64,000 bases of DNA from Rhodococcus sp. 1168. Lineage in GTDB: Bacteria > Actinomycetota > Actinomycetes > Mycobacteriales > Mycobacteriaceae. The notes beneath the pieces were generated by a model. It searched no databases. It was given only the letters and a program-made list of their open reading frames with translations, and had not been told where the DNA came from. The position numbers were made by a program, and so were the translations under genes. Of the stretch, positions 45,004 to 54,601 are shown one piece after another. How positions within the stretch are numbered: the stretch's first letter is position 1; every line of letters begins with the position of its first letter. The stretch is from assembly GCF_002091955.1 (NCBI RefSeq), contig NZ_MKKY01000036.1, positions 124,001-188,000 of the forward strand, read 5' to 3'.

Positions 45004-45293
45004 CGACCGGTATCCATCGATTGCAACTTCGAAACGAAGTCAACTTCCGTCGTGTCGTAGGTCCCGGCGACGCCTCTGGCCACACGCGCCACTGCCTCCA
45101 TACGTCCCGATAGCCCGAGGACGGCGGTGGCTGTCACACCAGATGCTGCTGCAACCGTGGCTTGGAAACCGGTGCCAGGAAGCGCACACTCAACTTCAGC
45201 GAACGGTGCTAGTACGTTCTGGCTCTCGAGCGCTGCGCTTGCGCTGCTGAGATATGCAGCGAACATGCGCAAAATTTCAGTATCGACCTTCAA
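45000..45293 (-). CDS. EspC-like small helical protein with YxxxE type VII signal
   Basis: A 97-residue all-helical protein of the ESX-1 EspC/DUF2580 type: helix-turn-helix pattern (TEILRMFAAYLSSASAALES, LSGRMEAVARVARGVAG) and at the end of the second helix YDTTE (residues about 80-84), which fits the YxxxD/E secretion signal, followed by VDFVSKLQ. First gene of a three-gene minus-strand operon. About 185 non-coding bases lie upstream. No ESX secretion machinery genes are in the window. Confidence 0.65.
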   Translation of the reverse strand: MKVDTEILRMFAAYLSSASAALESQNVLAPFAEVECALPGTGFQATVAAASGVTATAVLGLSGRMEAVARVARGVAGTYDTTEVDFVSKLQSMDTGR

Positions 45294-45477
45294 CGATTCT
45301 CCCCAATCGTGATCCCGAAAGGCACTCTAGCTCGAGTACAAACGTTCGCAACGAAAGCGACGAACTACCCCGCACATAGGGTCGCAGGGTACTTGAATGA
45401 GAGACGATCTCGATGACGCTGTTCAAAACGCGACTTTCGCAGTGTTCAGCAGTTGCGAGACCGCCACATGATGCCGA

Positions 45478-46947
45478 TCAGCGCACCCCCGACCATAGTT
45501 CGCGCGTCGTCGCCCTGGGATCGTCGACGACGCCGGACTGCTCACCGAACATCATGACCGAACGCTCGCTACCGTAAGGAGTCCACCCCGGAGTGCCGTC
45601 GCGCACGAAATCGACCCAGGCTCTGTGCATTTCGCCGGCCAGATTCTGCGGTGGGCCGGTTCCGGTGATTCGTTCGCTTCGCTCCAGCGCGTCGAACACG
45701 AAACCGATCTCCAAGGCATGGCACGCGCCGAGGTTGCCGTCGTACAGCGTTGACCGCCAAGTGAATTCGTAGACGAATGCCTGCCCGCCTCTGGCCTCGA
45801 CGACTCGTAACGCCGGCAATCGGAAGAACCAGTCGGTCATCACCGCGATGAGAAGCTCACCCGGAGATGCGTTGGGTGACTGCGCGGCATACTCGGCAAG
45901 CGCGGCATCGACGTCGGCGCCATACGCGCGGAGCGCGAGGCGCAGGCGGGCTTCGTCGACGTACTGGGTCACCCCGGCTGGAACGAGGAAGAACGCGAAC
46001 TCCTCACTGGTAGTTCCGATGAGTAGGTCGACGTCGGCACCGGCGCCTTCCACGATTCGCGTATACGGCAACTCTGGAACGATATCCCCGTCGATGTAGG
46101 GCTCGAACGGCATTGCGTTGAAAGCGAGTTCGCCCCACGCACCGGTAGGCGCCTCGGCAGTGATGCGGTCACCGAGGTCTCGTTGCGCATCCACGAGAGT
46201 GTCGACGGGGACCGAACCGAACCCCTCGACATCGGCGCTCACCCCTACCGCGTGGGCCAGCGCAGTAGAAACTTTGACTGCCGTTGCTTCGGAGATGACG
46301 TGATGACCGGCGCCGCTCTGCAGGATCGCCCGGCAAAACAACCCTTCCGCGCGCGGCATCGACAACAGCGTCCCGATGCTCATTGCTCCGGCGGACTCCC
46401 CCGCGACAGTCACTTTCCCCGGATCGCCCCCGAACACTCCGATGTTCTCACGTACCCACTCCAGCGCTGCGACCTGGTCGAGCAGCCCTCGGTTTGCCGG
46501 CGCACCCTCGATCCGTGCGAAACCGTCGGCTCCGAGTCGATAGTTGATGACGACAGCGACGATCCCGTCGCGGGCGAAGGCGCTGCCGTCGTAGATCGGT
46601 ACTGCATTGCTGCCGTTGACGAATGCGCCACCGTGGATCCACACGAAGACCGGCAAATGGGTCTCGGCAATATCCGGCGTCCAGATATTGAGGTTGAGGC
46701 ACTCTTCGCCCGGCACCACCGGCTCACTGAGAATAGTGCTGGTCGGCGGCCGATAGCCGATCTTCGGTGCCGTCGCGCCGTAAGCAACTGCATCACGAAC
46801 GCCCGCCCACCTCGGCGGAGGCGTGGGTGCCGCGAAGCGGTTCGGCCCGAAGGGTGCTTCCGCGTAGGGAATTCCGAGGAACGACGTGACAGCGCCGACG
46901 CGTTGTCCGCGCAACCGGCCCTGAGCGATCTCGACAGTGACATCCAT
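45478..46947 (-). CDS. Type-B carboxylesterase / lipase family protein
   Basis: A 489-residue alpha/beta hydrolase. The catalytic serine is in VTVAGESAGAMSIG, the acid in GTTSEEFAF, and the histidine in ACHALEIGFVFD; the EECLNLNIWTP and FVWIHGGAFVNGS oxyanion-hole motifs are present. No signal peptide, so cytoplasmic. Substrate unknown. Single gene next to the broken ATPase. Confidence 0.92.
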   Translation of the reverse strand: MDVTVEIAQGRLRGQRVGAVTSFLGIPYAEAPFGPNRFAAPTPPPRWAGVRDAVAYGATAPKIGYRPPTSTILSEPVVPGEECLNLNIWTPDIAETHLPVFVWIHGGAFVNGSNAVPIYDGSAFARDGIVAVVINYRLGADGFARIEGAPANRGLLDQVAALEWVRENIGVFGGDPGKVTVAGESAGAMSIGTLLSMPRAEGLFCRAILQSGAGHHVISEATAVKVSTALAHAVGVSADVEGFGSVPVDTLVDAQRDLGDRITAEAPTGAWGELAFNAMPFEPYIDGDIVPELPYTRIVEGAGADVDLLIGTTSEEFAFFLVPAGVTQYVDEARLRLALRAYGADVDAALAEYAAQSPNASPGELLIAVMTDWFFRLPALRVVEARGGQAFVYEFTWRSTLYDGNLGACHALEIGFVFDALERSERITGTGPPQNLAGEMHRAWVDFVRDGTPGWTPYGSERSVMMFGEQSGVVDDPRATTRELWSGVR

Positions 46948-47229
46948 CCCTCATTGGTACCCGAACAAGTGGGCATGGTGTTCCGGTTGCGCGGTTTTCA
47001 GGCGGGATCCCGACTCGTGGTTCGTCTCGGTGGAACACCATGCCCACGCCGGTCGCCCAAAGCTCACCCCCGGCGGACGGCCTCGACGACCACGTCGTGA
47101 ATCGGGGTACGGCGGCCGTCGGGTGCCGTCGATTCTCGGTGTGATTCGGTAGCGGCGACGACCTCCCACAGGACAGGGTCGAGGCGCGCCGTGATGCCGG
47201 CGGCAGTCGCAGAGGCCGACGCGGGTGGA
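46948..47229. other. Gene-poor stretch with decayed coding sequence
   Basis: Between the carboxylesterase start and the ATPase remnant. It holds a minus-strand open stretch ending at 47064 (TPIHDVVVEAVRRG before the stop) without a proper start, probably debris from the same deletion event. No RNA gene or intact repeat seen. Confidence 0.4.
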
Positions 47230-47714
47230 TTTTCGTCACCATGACAGGGAACTCGAAGATCCGCTTGGCGTAACGCTCGATCTCGGGAGTCAGACCCGCG
47301 CGCGGTAAACCTGCCCCCACCAACGTAATCGGCAACTCACGCAGGAACGAGCCCGAAGGACTGCAGCACTGCGGCTGCGCGAGTGGCAGCCTCGCCCCAC
47401 CGTGAGCGCGGCGACAGTCCGAGTAGGGCTCCACGCAATTCGAACGTGAGTTGACGGCGAAACGCGTCGTCTTCGCGTTTGCTCACCTCGATATCGATGA
47501 TCACCCAGTTCCGCGCACGCGCCCTCTCCACGCAATCGCGCAACAGTGCCGTCTTGCCAACCCCGCGTAGCCCGACCACGAGCATCGAACGCATGGATCG
47601 TTGCCGCTCCAGCCCGGTAAGCAGCGCGTCGAACAAGCTTTGTTGTTCGGTTCGACCGATCAACGCCCGTGGTCTTGCCCCCGCGCCAGGCGTGTACGGA
47701 TTGCTTGTCCCCAC
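47230..47714 (-). pseudogene. Broken AAA ATPase gene
   Basis: From GTG 47714 the frame reads GTSNPYTPGAGARP, then a Walker A motif VVGLRGVGKTALLRD and FRRQLTFELRGALLGLSPR, and stops at 47337. In another frame, starting right there, the same kind of protein continues (FLRELPITLVGAGLPRAGL, YAKRIFEFP) to about 47230. The part with Walker B (VLIFDEVQ in relatives) is missing. So an internal deletion with frameshift has killed an ATPase of about 400 residues. A further open stretch to the TGA at 47064 (ARLDPVLWEVVAATES) is not recognised. Confidence 0.7.
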
Positions 47715-47750
47715 TATGACGACGCCCCTAGAAGTCCCCACCAACACACA

Positions 47751-47782
47751 GCGCACCCCGCTCCTCGCGGAACGGGGTGCGC
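47751..47782 (-). terminator. Terminator hairpin after the 4CL-like ligase gene
   Basis: GCGCACCCCG (47751-47760) and CGGGGTGCGC (47773-47782) form a perfect 10-base stem with a 12-base loop, 20 bases past the ligase stop at 47803 on the minus strand. Confidence 0.8.
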
Positions 47783-47802
47783 TTGTTCTCAATCTGCTGT
47801 TG

Positions 47803-49392
47803 CTACTTGCCCGACTCCGCGGCGCGAAGGTCTTTGCGCAGAATCTTGCCTGCCGCGGACTTCGGCACAATATCGATGAATTCGACCTTGCGCACCTTCT
47901 TGTGCGGCGAGACACGCTCGGCGACGAAGGCCATCACGGCGTCCGCGTCGATCTTCGCATCGGCCTGCAGCACGATGAATGCCTTCGGAACCTCTTCGCC
48001 TGCTTCGTCGATGACTCCGATGACGGCCGCGTCGGCGATATCCGGGTGCGTCAGCAGTAGCGCTTCCAGCTCTGCGGGCGGCACCTGATAGCCCTTGTAT
48101 TTGATCAGTTCCTTCAGGCGATCGACGATGTACACCACGCCCTCGGCATCGACGACGGCGATGTCGCCGGTGTGCAGATAGCCGTCGGCGTCGAGTGTTT
48201 CAGCTGTCGCCTCGGGGTTGTTGAGGTAACCGACCATTACGTTCGGGCCCTTGACCCACAGCTCGCCGGGCTCCGAGCGCCCCTCGGTCGGAAGAGCGAT
48301 CTCTTCGAGCGTCCCCGGGTCGACGATCTTGTTGACGGTGTTCGCCAGCGGCAGCCCGACCGAGCTCAGCGGCATGTCGTCGCGGTCGAATGGGATGGCA
48401 TGGCTGACGGGGCTGAGTTCGCTCATCCCGTAGCCCTGACGAACCCGTGTGTTCAGACGCTTGGCGACGGCCTTGCCGAGCTCCTCGTCGAGCGGGGCAG
48501 CACCGGAGAAGATGGTGTGCACGCTGGAGAGGTCGTACTGGTCCACCATCGGGTGCTTGGCCAACGCCACGGCAACGGGAGGTGCGATGAAGAGGTAGGT
48601 GAGCTTGTTGTCCTGGATGATGCGCAAGAATTCGACGAGGTCGAATTTCGGCATTGTGACCAGGCGCGCACGTAGCTTCAACGCGATGTTGAGCAGAACG
48701 GTCAGCCCGTAGATGTGGAAGAACGGCAGCAACGCGAGGATCGCGTCGTCGGTGTCGATACCGACGCGAGGTTCCATCTGGGCAACGTTCGCCACGAGGT
48801 TGCGGTGCGTCAGAATCACGCCCTTCGGGACACCGGTCGTGCCCGAGGAGTACGGCAGCACGGCGATATGTGTCGACGGATCGAACGACACCTCCGGCGC
48901 GGGCGCACCCTGCGTCAGCAGGTCCCGCAGACTGGGGTGGCCCTCTGCACCGTCGAGAACGATGATGTGATCGTCTGCCATACCGACCTTCTCGGCTGCG
49001 ACCTTGGCCTGTGGGTACAGCGGTGAGACGGTGAAGAGGAACTTCGCGCCGGAGCCGGTGAGCTGCTTGGCGATGTCCTCGGCCGTGTAGAGCGCGTTGA
49101 TCGTCGTTGCGGTACCACCGGCGCGCAGAATGCCGTGCAGTACCGAGGCGAAGGCAGGGACGTTCGGCGAGTGCAGCGCTACGACGTCACCGAGTTCGAG
49201 ACCGCGGGCCGCGAGGGCTCCTGCTATGCCGTCGATCTGCCCGATGAGTGCCTTGTAGGTGGTAACTGCTCCAGAGCTACCGTCGACGAGCGCAGGCTTG
49301 TCGAGATCAGCCTCCGCGATGGACCCGAACAGATAGTCGTAGACACTGAGGTTCGGGATCTCGACATCGGGAAAGGGGCTGTTGAAGCTCAT
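47803..49392 (-). CDS. AMP-dependent CoA ligase, 4-coumarate-CoA-ligase-like
   Basis: A 529-residue adenylate-forming enzyme of the 4CL/luciferase group: PYSSGTTGVPKGVILTHRNL, YGMSELSPVSH, YLHTGDIAVVD, VDRLKELIKYKGYQVPPAELE and the catalytic lysine in VPKSAAGKILRKDLR. It activates an aryl or fatty acid to its CoA ester. Single gene with its own terminator, outside the TetR cassette. Confidence 0.9.
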   Translation of the reverse strand: MSFNSPFPDVEIPNLSVYDYLFGSIAEADLDKPALVDGSSGAVTTYKALIGQIDGIAGALAARGLELGDVVALHSPNVPAFASVLHGILRAGGTATTINALYTAEDIAKQLTGSGAKFLFTVSPLYPQAKVAAEKVGMADDHIIVLDGAEGHPSLRDLLTQGAPAPEVSFDPSTHIAVLPYSSGTTGVPKGVILTHRNLVANVAQMEPRVGIDTDDAILALLPFFHIYGLTVLLNIALKLRARLVTMPKFDLVEFLRIIQDNKLTYLFIAPPVAVALAKHPMVDQYDLSSVHTIFSGAAPLDEELGKAVAKRLNTRVRQGYGMSELSPVSHAIPFDRDDMPLSSVGLPLANTVNKIVDPGTLEEIALPTEGRSEPGELWVKGPNVMVGYLNNPEATAETLDADGYLHTGDIAVVDAEGVVYIVDRLKELIKYKGYQVPPAELEALLLTHPDIADAAVIGVIDEAGEEVPKAFIVLQADAKIDADAVMAFVAERVSPHKKVRKVEFIDIVPKSAAGKILRKDLRAAESGK

Positions 49393-49495
49393 GGCTCTCC
49401 TTCGAACACGCTTACGGCAGACTCCCGAAATCCTACAGTGAACCCCGTCACAATGGGCGATAGGCCTGTTGGAAACCGGTTGTCGGCCACGCCGA

Positions 49496-49978
49496 TCAGT
49501 CGTCGATGAGATGCTCGAACGCCGCGAGATTGGTCAACGGTTCTCCGCGCGAAACACGCCATGCCCATTCACGTTTGATGGATTCGGCGAAACCGAGTTC
49601 GAGTAGAACATTGAAGTCACCGTCGGCCGCCTCGAGAACCTGGCCCAGCACCCGGTCGATCTCGTCCCCGGTCACCGCGTGCAACGACATTCCACCGACG
49701 AGGTAGATGTCGCCTACTTTGTCGATCGTGTAGTGCACTCCGTACATTCTGCGGTTGCGTCGGAGGAGGTACTTGTAGACCCCTTCGAAGTTCTCGTCGG
49801 GCTTGCGGCACACGAATGCCTCGATGCGAACACCGTGCCGACCGACCGTGAGCATCGTCGTGGTTTTGAGCTTCCGCTCACCCGGCAACTCGACGATGAA
49901 GGAACTGTCGTTCTTGCGTTGATAATCGAGTCCGCGCTCGGTCAACACCTCGTCGATGAGAGTGATCGTGTCGCTCAT
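49496..49978 (-). CDS. YbjN domain-containing protein (Rv0487-like)
   Basis: A 160-residue protein with the YbjN fold, related to type III secretion chaperone-like proteins: [20 protein letters not shown] and [25 protein letters not shown]. Its ATG overlaps the mshA stop by 4 bases, as in mycobacteria (Rv0486-Rv0487). A role beside mycothiol synthesis is suggested by this conserved pairing but not known. Confidence 0.88.
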   Translation of the reverse strand: MSDTITLIDEVLTERGLDYQRKNDSSFIVELPGERKLKTTTMLTVGRHGVRIEAFVCRKPDENFEGVYKYLLRRNRRMYGVHYTIDKVGDIYLVGGMSLHAVTGDEIDRVLGQVLEAADGDFNVLLELGFAESIKREWAWRVSRGEPLTNLAAFEHLIDD

Positions 49979-51318
49979 GCCGTGACGGCTCCTGTTCGTC
50001 GTAGTTTCCAGAGTCCCCGAGATCGGCGCGGCGAGAATTCACTCGTCGCTTCGTGCCGATCGAAGTGGAACTTGGCGGCCCGGTAGCTTTCCATGAGGCC
50101 TTCGGCGGTGCGCTCCCACGAGAAGTCCGCAGCGTGAATCGGGGCGGCAGATGCCATGCGCGCGAGGGCAGTACGGTCGCGCAGCATGCTTCCCAACGCA
50201 GTGGCCCAGTCCTCGGTGCGGTGCCCCTGCACCAACACACCTGTCTCGCCCGATCGGACCGCGACTCCGAGACCGCCTACATCGGCGGCAATCACCGGGG
50301 TTCCGCATGCTTGCGCTTCGATGGCAACCAGTCCAAAGGACTCGTTGTAACTCGGAACGGCTACCACATCAGCGGCGCGATAGATCTGCGCGAGCTTCTC
50401 CGAGCGCTGTGGCGGCAGAAACGTCACCCGAGCCGAAATACCCAGTGCTGCCGCCAGTTCGATGAGACTGTCGGGCCGGTCCAGACCGCTACCCGACGGC
50501 CCACCGACCACGAGGATCCGAAGCGGCACACTCGGGTCACGTGAGAGGAGCTCGGCAGCGGCCCGGAGCAATACATCGGGTGCCTTGAGCGGTTGAATCC
50601 TGCCGACGAACGCGACGACCGTCTCACTCGGGTCTATTCCGAACTCCGCGCGGGCTGCTTTCTTCTCACCTGGTCGGTACCTGCTCAGATCGGCACCGGG
50701 CGCAACGACGTCGATCGAATCCGGTGACGCCCCGTAGATATCGATGAGCTGCTGGGCCTCTCCCGAGGTGTTGGCGATCAACCGATCCGCCTCGGCCACG
50801 ACCTGTTGTTCACCGATCTGTCGGGCTGCTGGTTCCGGGGAGTCACCCGCGGCCATCGATGCATTCTTGACGGCGGCGAGCGTATGAGCGGTGTGCACCA
50901 ACGGCACACCCCATCGATCGCGGGCAAGCCAACCGACTTGCCCGGATAGCCAATAGTGGGAATGGACGAGGTCGTAGTATCCGACGTCGTGACGCGCTTC
51001 TTCGCGAAGGACACCTGCCGCGAATGCGCACAACTGCGTCGGTAGATCCTGCTTGTCCAGGCCCTCGAACGGCCCTGCCACGATGTTGCGCACCAGGACA
51101 CCTGGTGCTGCCTCGGTGACCGGTTCGTCGGCCGAGGACGTCGCCCGGGTGAAAATCTCCACCTCGACGCCGCGCTTGGCCAGCTCTTCAGCGCTCTGAA
51201 GCACATAGACATTCATGCCACCGGCATCACCCATGCCGGGTTGTGCCAGTGGAGAGGTATGCAGAGACAGCACCGCAACCCGGTTCAACTGGCGACCACT
51301 CACCGTTCCAGTTTGCAT
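49975..51318 (-). CDS. mshA: D-inositol-3-phosphate glycosyltransferase MshA
   Basis: First enzyme of mycothiol synthesis: transfers GlcNAc from UDP-GlcNAc to inositol-3-phosphate. GT-B glycosyltransferase with [15 protein letters not shown], the sugar-nucleotide motif [19 protein letters not shown], and [20 protein letters not shown]. Start ATG 51318 after GTGGGGGA gives 447 residues; a GTG at 51303 is an alternative. Shows that the organism makes mycothiol, in line with the mycothiol-dependent-type protein at 62099. Confidence 0.94.
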   Translation of the reverse strand: MQTGTVSGRQLNRVAVLSLHTSPLAQPGMGDAGGMNVYVLQSAEELAKRGVEVEIFTRATSSADEPVTEAAPGVLVRNIVAGPFEGLDKQDLPTQLCAFAAGVLREEARHDVGYYDLVHSHYWLSGQVGWLARDRWGVPLVHTAHTLAAVKNASMAAGDSPEPAARQIGEQQVVAEADRLIANTSGEAQQLIDIYGASPDSIDVVAPGADLSRYRPGEKKAARAEFGIDPSETVVAFVGRIQPLKAPDVLLRAAAELLSRDPSVPLRILVVGGPSGSGLDRPDSLIELAAALGISARVTFLPPQRSEKLAQIYRAADVVAVPSYNESFGLVAIEAQACGTPVIAADVGGLGVAVRSGETGVLVQGHRTEDWATALGSMLRDRTALARMASAAPIHAADFSWERTAEGLMESYRAAKFHFDRHEATSEFSPRRSRGLWKLRRTGAVTA

Positions 51319-51337
51319 TCCCCCACAGTACGGACGT

Positions 51338-52171
51338 TCACAGCCCCTCGATGAAGGCCCCGACCTCCGCCACGAAACGAGCAGGGTCGGTGACGAACGG
51401 ACCGTGGTCGACACCCTCCCAGTACGACTCGGTGACCTGCGGGATCAACGACGCTGCGTGCCGTCCGGACGAGACGTCGACGACCGTATCGGCGGTTCCG
51501 TGCAGGACGAGGGCGGGCACCTCGAGGCTGCTCAGGAGATCATCGTGGGAGGCCGTCCGGTCGAACAACGCAGCTCGGACGCGAGGGGGTGTCGCGAGAG
51601 TGAGCCCGAAGAGTTGCTGCGCCTGCGCGCCCTTCCCCTCGACCGGACCGGTGAGTGCATTTCCGAAGCTACCGAGTGCACGAATGGCGACGCTCGGCAC
51701 CTCCGACATGGCATCGGGGATCGCCGCGCGCATCGAACTCCCGACTTTTCCGCCGGCTTCCCCTCGGCCGATACCGGTGATCGCGCCCACGAGTACGACG
51801 CCCGCTGCCGCCGCGCTCCCGTGCTCGGCGAGATAGTCGCAGATCACCAGACCACCGTAGGACCAGCCGAGTAGAACTGCATTCGCTTCTATTGCCTCTG
51901 CGGTGAGGACTGCGTGGACGTCGCCAGCCCAATTGAGGGGGTCCGCGTACCCGTCGGCAGGCGCGTCCGAGTACCCGTGTCCACGCAGATCCACGGCAAT
52001 CAACCGGTAGGAGTCGGCCAACCCGTTCAGCACGCCCTCACCCCAGCACACCGAGGACTGCGCCCATCCGTGCAGCAATACCAACGGTCGAGCGGCAGGA
52101 TCACCCGAAACTCGGTAGACGATGCTGGTGCCGTCGATGCTGGATGCCTGCCGAACTTCGCTCGTTGCCAT
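51338..52171 (-). CDS. Alpha/beta hydrolase
   Basis: Start at ATG 52171, 277 residues. Oxyanion-hole motif [14 protein letters not shown], nucleophile serine in [13 protein letters not shown], acid in [13 protein letters not shown] and the histidine in [13 protein letters not shown]. The family includes haloperoxidase-like esterases and epoxide hydrolases. It begins 52 bases after the ROK gene on the same strand and ends 20 bases before mshA. Substrate unknown. Confidence 0.88.
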   Translation of the reverse strand: MATSEVRQASSIDGTSIVYRVSGDPAARPLVLLHGWAQSSVCWGEGVLNGLADSYRLIAVDLRGHGYSDAPADGYADPLNWAGDVHAVLTAEAIEANAVLLGWSYGGLVICDYLAEHGSAAAAGVVLVGAITGIGRGEAGGKVGSSMRAAIPDAMSEVPSVAIRALGSFGNALTGPVEGKGAQAQQLFGLTLATPPRVRAALFDRTASHDDLLSSLEVPALVLHGTADTVVDVSSGRHAASLIPQVTESYWEGVDHGPFVTDPARFVAEVGAFIEGL

Positions 52172-52223
52172 GGTGCCATTGTCGCCGAGACCTGCTCTCG
52201 ACTCGCCAGCGGCCCGATACCGA

Positions 52224-53519
52224 TCAGGCTGCGGCCCGACGCATGGAGGCGAGCGGATCGGAGTACACAGAACTGAGCGAGACCACCGCTGCCGCGAACT
52301 CTTGTACCTTGCTCCCGAAGCCGGTAATGCGAATATCCCTGCGCGGCAACGTCGATGATCGTGCGAACGCCGCTGCGACGTGTGGGATTCCGGCGGGATA
52401 CTCGGTGAACGCCTGGCCACCGAGCATGACGCGATCCGGGTTGAACAGATCGCGCAACAGACCGACGGTCTTTCCGAGTGCCTGCGCTCGCTCGGTCAGC
52501 ACCTCCTGCGCTCCGAGCGATCCGTTCTGCGCGAGCTGATGCAGCGCCGCAACCGACCGGCGCGGATCGTCCGCCGTCAACACACCTCGCTCGACCGCCG
52601 CGGCCACGACCGCTCGGTCGCTGACGGTGGCTTCGAGGCATCCGCGACTGCCACAGAAGCACTGCGCATTCGATCCGGTCGGCACATGCGCGATCGATCC
52701 CGGGCCGGTCGACGGAGTGTGGACGCGTCCGTCGATGGTCAGCGCGATTCCGGCGGTTTCACGGGCGTAGAAGTACAGGCTCGTTCCGGCCGTGACCTCG
52801 TCGGTCCGCACCGGCGCCAGCAACAGCTCCGACGCGGCCATGGCTTCGACGTGCCCTGACACGGACACCGGAAGCCCCAGTCCCCCACCGACGACCGTCC
52901 CGACCTGAGCCCCTTCCCACCCCAGTCGTGGATGGTCGACCGAGCCGGTTGCCGTATCGACGCGACCACCCACTGCAACTCCCACCCAGAGCGGGGTGCG
53001 GCGATGCCACCGCGCAACGAAGGCACCTGCGCTACGGGTGATGGAGGCAAGTGCAGACGGTGCCGACCCTGGAGGCGTCGGAATCTCGACAGCGCCGAGA
53101 ATGCGACCACGCAAGTCGCTGATGACGACCTTGGTGACCACGGCACCGATGTGAATCCCGATGGTGGCGTACGACTCGTGGTTGATCTCGAACGGTATCC
53201 GCGGACGTCCGACGGCACCGGAGGCGGTGAGGTCTGCTCGCTCACGAAGAAGTCCGACGCCGAGCAGTGCGGATACTTGACGGTTGACGGTTGCGATGCT
53301 CAAGCCTGTTGCACGAGCAGCACTATCACGTGAAATCGGGCCTTCCGTGGAAGCGACACGAAGGACCGATGCAGCAGGGTTGTCCGCGATCCTAAGATCC
53401 GGAGCGACCACCTGCACACCTGCCCTCGGCGGTGCGGACGATGCCGCGAGCGTGGGAGTGGATCGAGCGTTGCGCCGCAATGGAATCGGCGTCGTAGTAG
53501 GCAAAATGGCGATAGACAC
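52224..53519 (-). CDS. ROK family transcriptional regulator (Rv0485-like)
   Basis: A 431-residue repressor: winged-helix domain at residues about 48-110 (STEGPISRDSAARATGLSIATVNRQVSALL), then a ROK sugar-kinase-like domain with the zinc motif CFCGSRGCLEATVS and GTSLYFYARETAGIALT. The phosphate-binding DxGxT site is diverged (VISDLRGRIL), as usual in regulators. Divergent from the SDR gene with about 300 bases between. The M. tuberculosis homolog is placed at the same site. Confidence 0.9.
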   Translation of the reverse strand: MSIAILPTTTPIPLRRNARSTPTLAASSAPPRAGVQVVAPDLRIADNPAASVLRVASTEGPISRDSAARATGLSIATVNRQVSALLGVGLLRERADLTASGAVGRPRIPFEINHESYATIGIHIGAVVTKVVISDLRGRILGAVEIPTPPGSAPSALASITRSAGAFVARWHRRTPLWVGVAVGGRVDTATGSVDHPRLGWEGAQVGTVVGGGLGLPVSVSGHVEAMAASELLLAPVRTDEVTAGTSLYFYARETAGIALTIDGRVHTPSTGPGSIAHVPTGSNAQCFCGSRGCLEATVSDRAVVAAAVERGVLTADDPRRSVAALHQLAQNGSLGAQEVLTERAQALGKTVGLLRDLFNPDRVMLGGQAFTEYPAGIPHVAAAFARSSTLPRRDIRITGFGSKVQEFAAAVVSLSSVYSDPLASMRRAAA

Positions 53520-53821
53520 AGTGTTCGGTCCTCAGCAATGACCCCGTCTTCGCGAGACAGGTGGTGCATGAAACTCGAGGCAGAAGACGCGCAACACGAC
53601 GCGATTCAGCCAGGCGAGTGCGGAAACTAGCGGCAGGTTCCGAGACCGGGACAACACAGTTCCCTGGGAAGTGGCAGCCGAGACCCCAGGGCGACGGTCA
53701 CATAGGTGACCCGCAACGCGTGGGTGAGGCTTGCGGACATGGGGGTAAAATTAGCACTGCACGGTCATTTCACCAATCCCGGGTCCGGTATGCAGGCGAA
53801 ATCGGCGTCTAGGATCGATGC
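53520..53821. other. Divergent 302-base intergenic region between the ROK and SDR genes
   Basis: Long for this genome. It holds the two divergent promoters; a -10-like TAGGAT at 53810-53815 lies 6 bases before the SDR ATG, so that mRNA may be leaderless. Several short inverted repeats (for example GGGTCACCTATGTGACC at 53702-53718 read on the minus strand) may be ROK operator sites or RNA structure. No gene or known riboswitch recognised. Confidence 0.5.
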
Positions 53822-54577
53822 ATGACATTGTCCGAAAACATTTCGCCCGACGCTCGCATTGCCGTCGTCACCGGCGCAAGCTCAGGAATCGGCGAAGCCA
53901 CTGCTCGCCAGCTCGCCACCCAGGGGTACCACGTCGTCATCGGGGCACGTCGACTCGATCGACTCGAAGCGGTTGCCGCCGAAATCGGCGGCACTGCACT
54001 GGAACTCGATGTGACGGACGAGGATTCGGTGGCCGCGTTCACGGCAGTGATCCCCAGGGTTCACGTGCTGATCAACAATGCCGGCGGTGCCAAAGGACTG
54101 GCACCTGTCATCGACGCCGATCTCGAGGACTGGCGCTGGATGTGGGAGACCAATGTTCTGGGGACCCTGCGCATCACCAAGGCGCTGCTGCCCAAGTTGA
54201 TCGAATCAGGCGACGGGCTCGTGGTGACCATCACCTCGGTTGCAGCCTTCGAGGCTTACGACAACGGGTCGGGATACACCTCGGCCAAACACGCACAGGC
54301 GGTGCTGCATCGCACCCTGCGCGGCGAATTGCTGGGCCAACCCGTCCGGCTCACCGAGGTCGCGCCGGGTGCCGTCGAGACCGAGTTTTCGCTGGTGCGA
54401 TTCGATGGCGACGAGGCCAAGGCCGGCGCGGTGTACCAGGGGATCACCCCTCTCGTTGCGCAGGACATCGCCGAGGTGATCGGCTTCGTGGCGTCGCGTC
54501 CCTCGCATGTGAATCTGGACCAGATCATCATCAAGCCACGTGATCAGGCGGGTCCAGGGCGCTTTTCCCGCACGTAG
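53822..54577 (+). CDS. Short-chain dehydrogenase/reductase (Rv0484c-like)
   Basis: A 251-residue classical SDR with the cofactor motif VVTGASSGIGEATARQL, the LINNAGG motif, and the catalytic Ser-Tyr-Lys in ITSVAAFEAYDNGSGYTSAKHA. GARRLD at the end of strand 2 favours NADP(H). Close to the YdfG/serine-dehydrogenase subgroup. Substrate unknown. Confidence 0.92.
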   Translation: MTLSENISPDARIAVVTGASSGIGEATARQLATQGYHVVIGARRLDRLEAVAAEIGGTALELDVTDEDSVAAFTAVIPRVHVLINNAGGAKGLAPVIDADLEDWRWMWETNVLGTLRITKALLPKLIESGDGLVVTITSVAAFEAYDNGSGYTSAKHAQAVLHRTLRGELLGQPVRLTEVAPGAVETEFSLVRFDGDEAKAGAVYQGITPLVAQDIAEVIGFVASRPSHVNLDQIIIKPRDQAGPGRFSRT

Positions 54578-54601
54578 CCCTTCCGTAGCCGGGTCCGGTA
54601 A

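Noticed and set aside
53630-53745. Possible cobalamin or c-di-AMP riboswitch between the ROK and SDR genes
   Set aside because: Short stems are present but none of the conserved core boxes could be found by eye.
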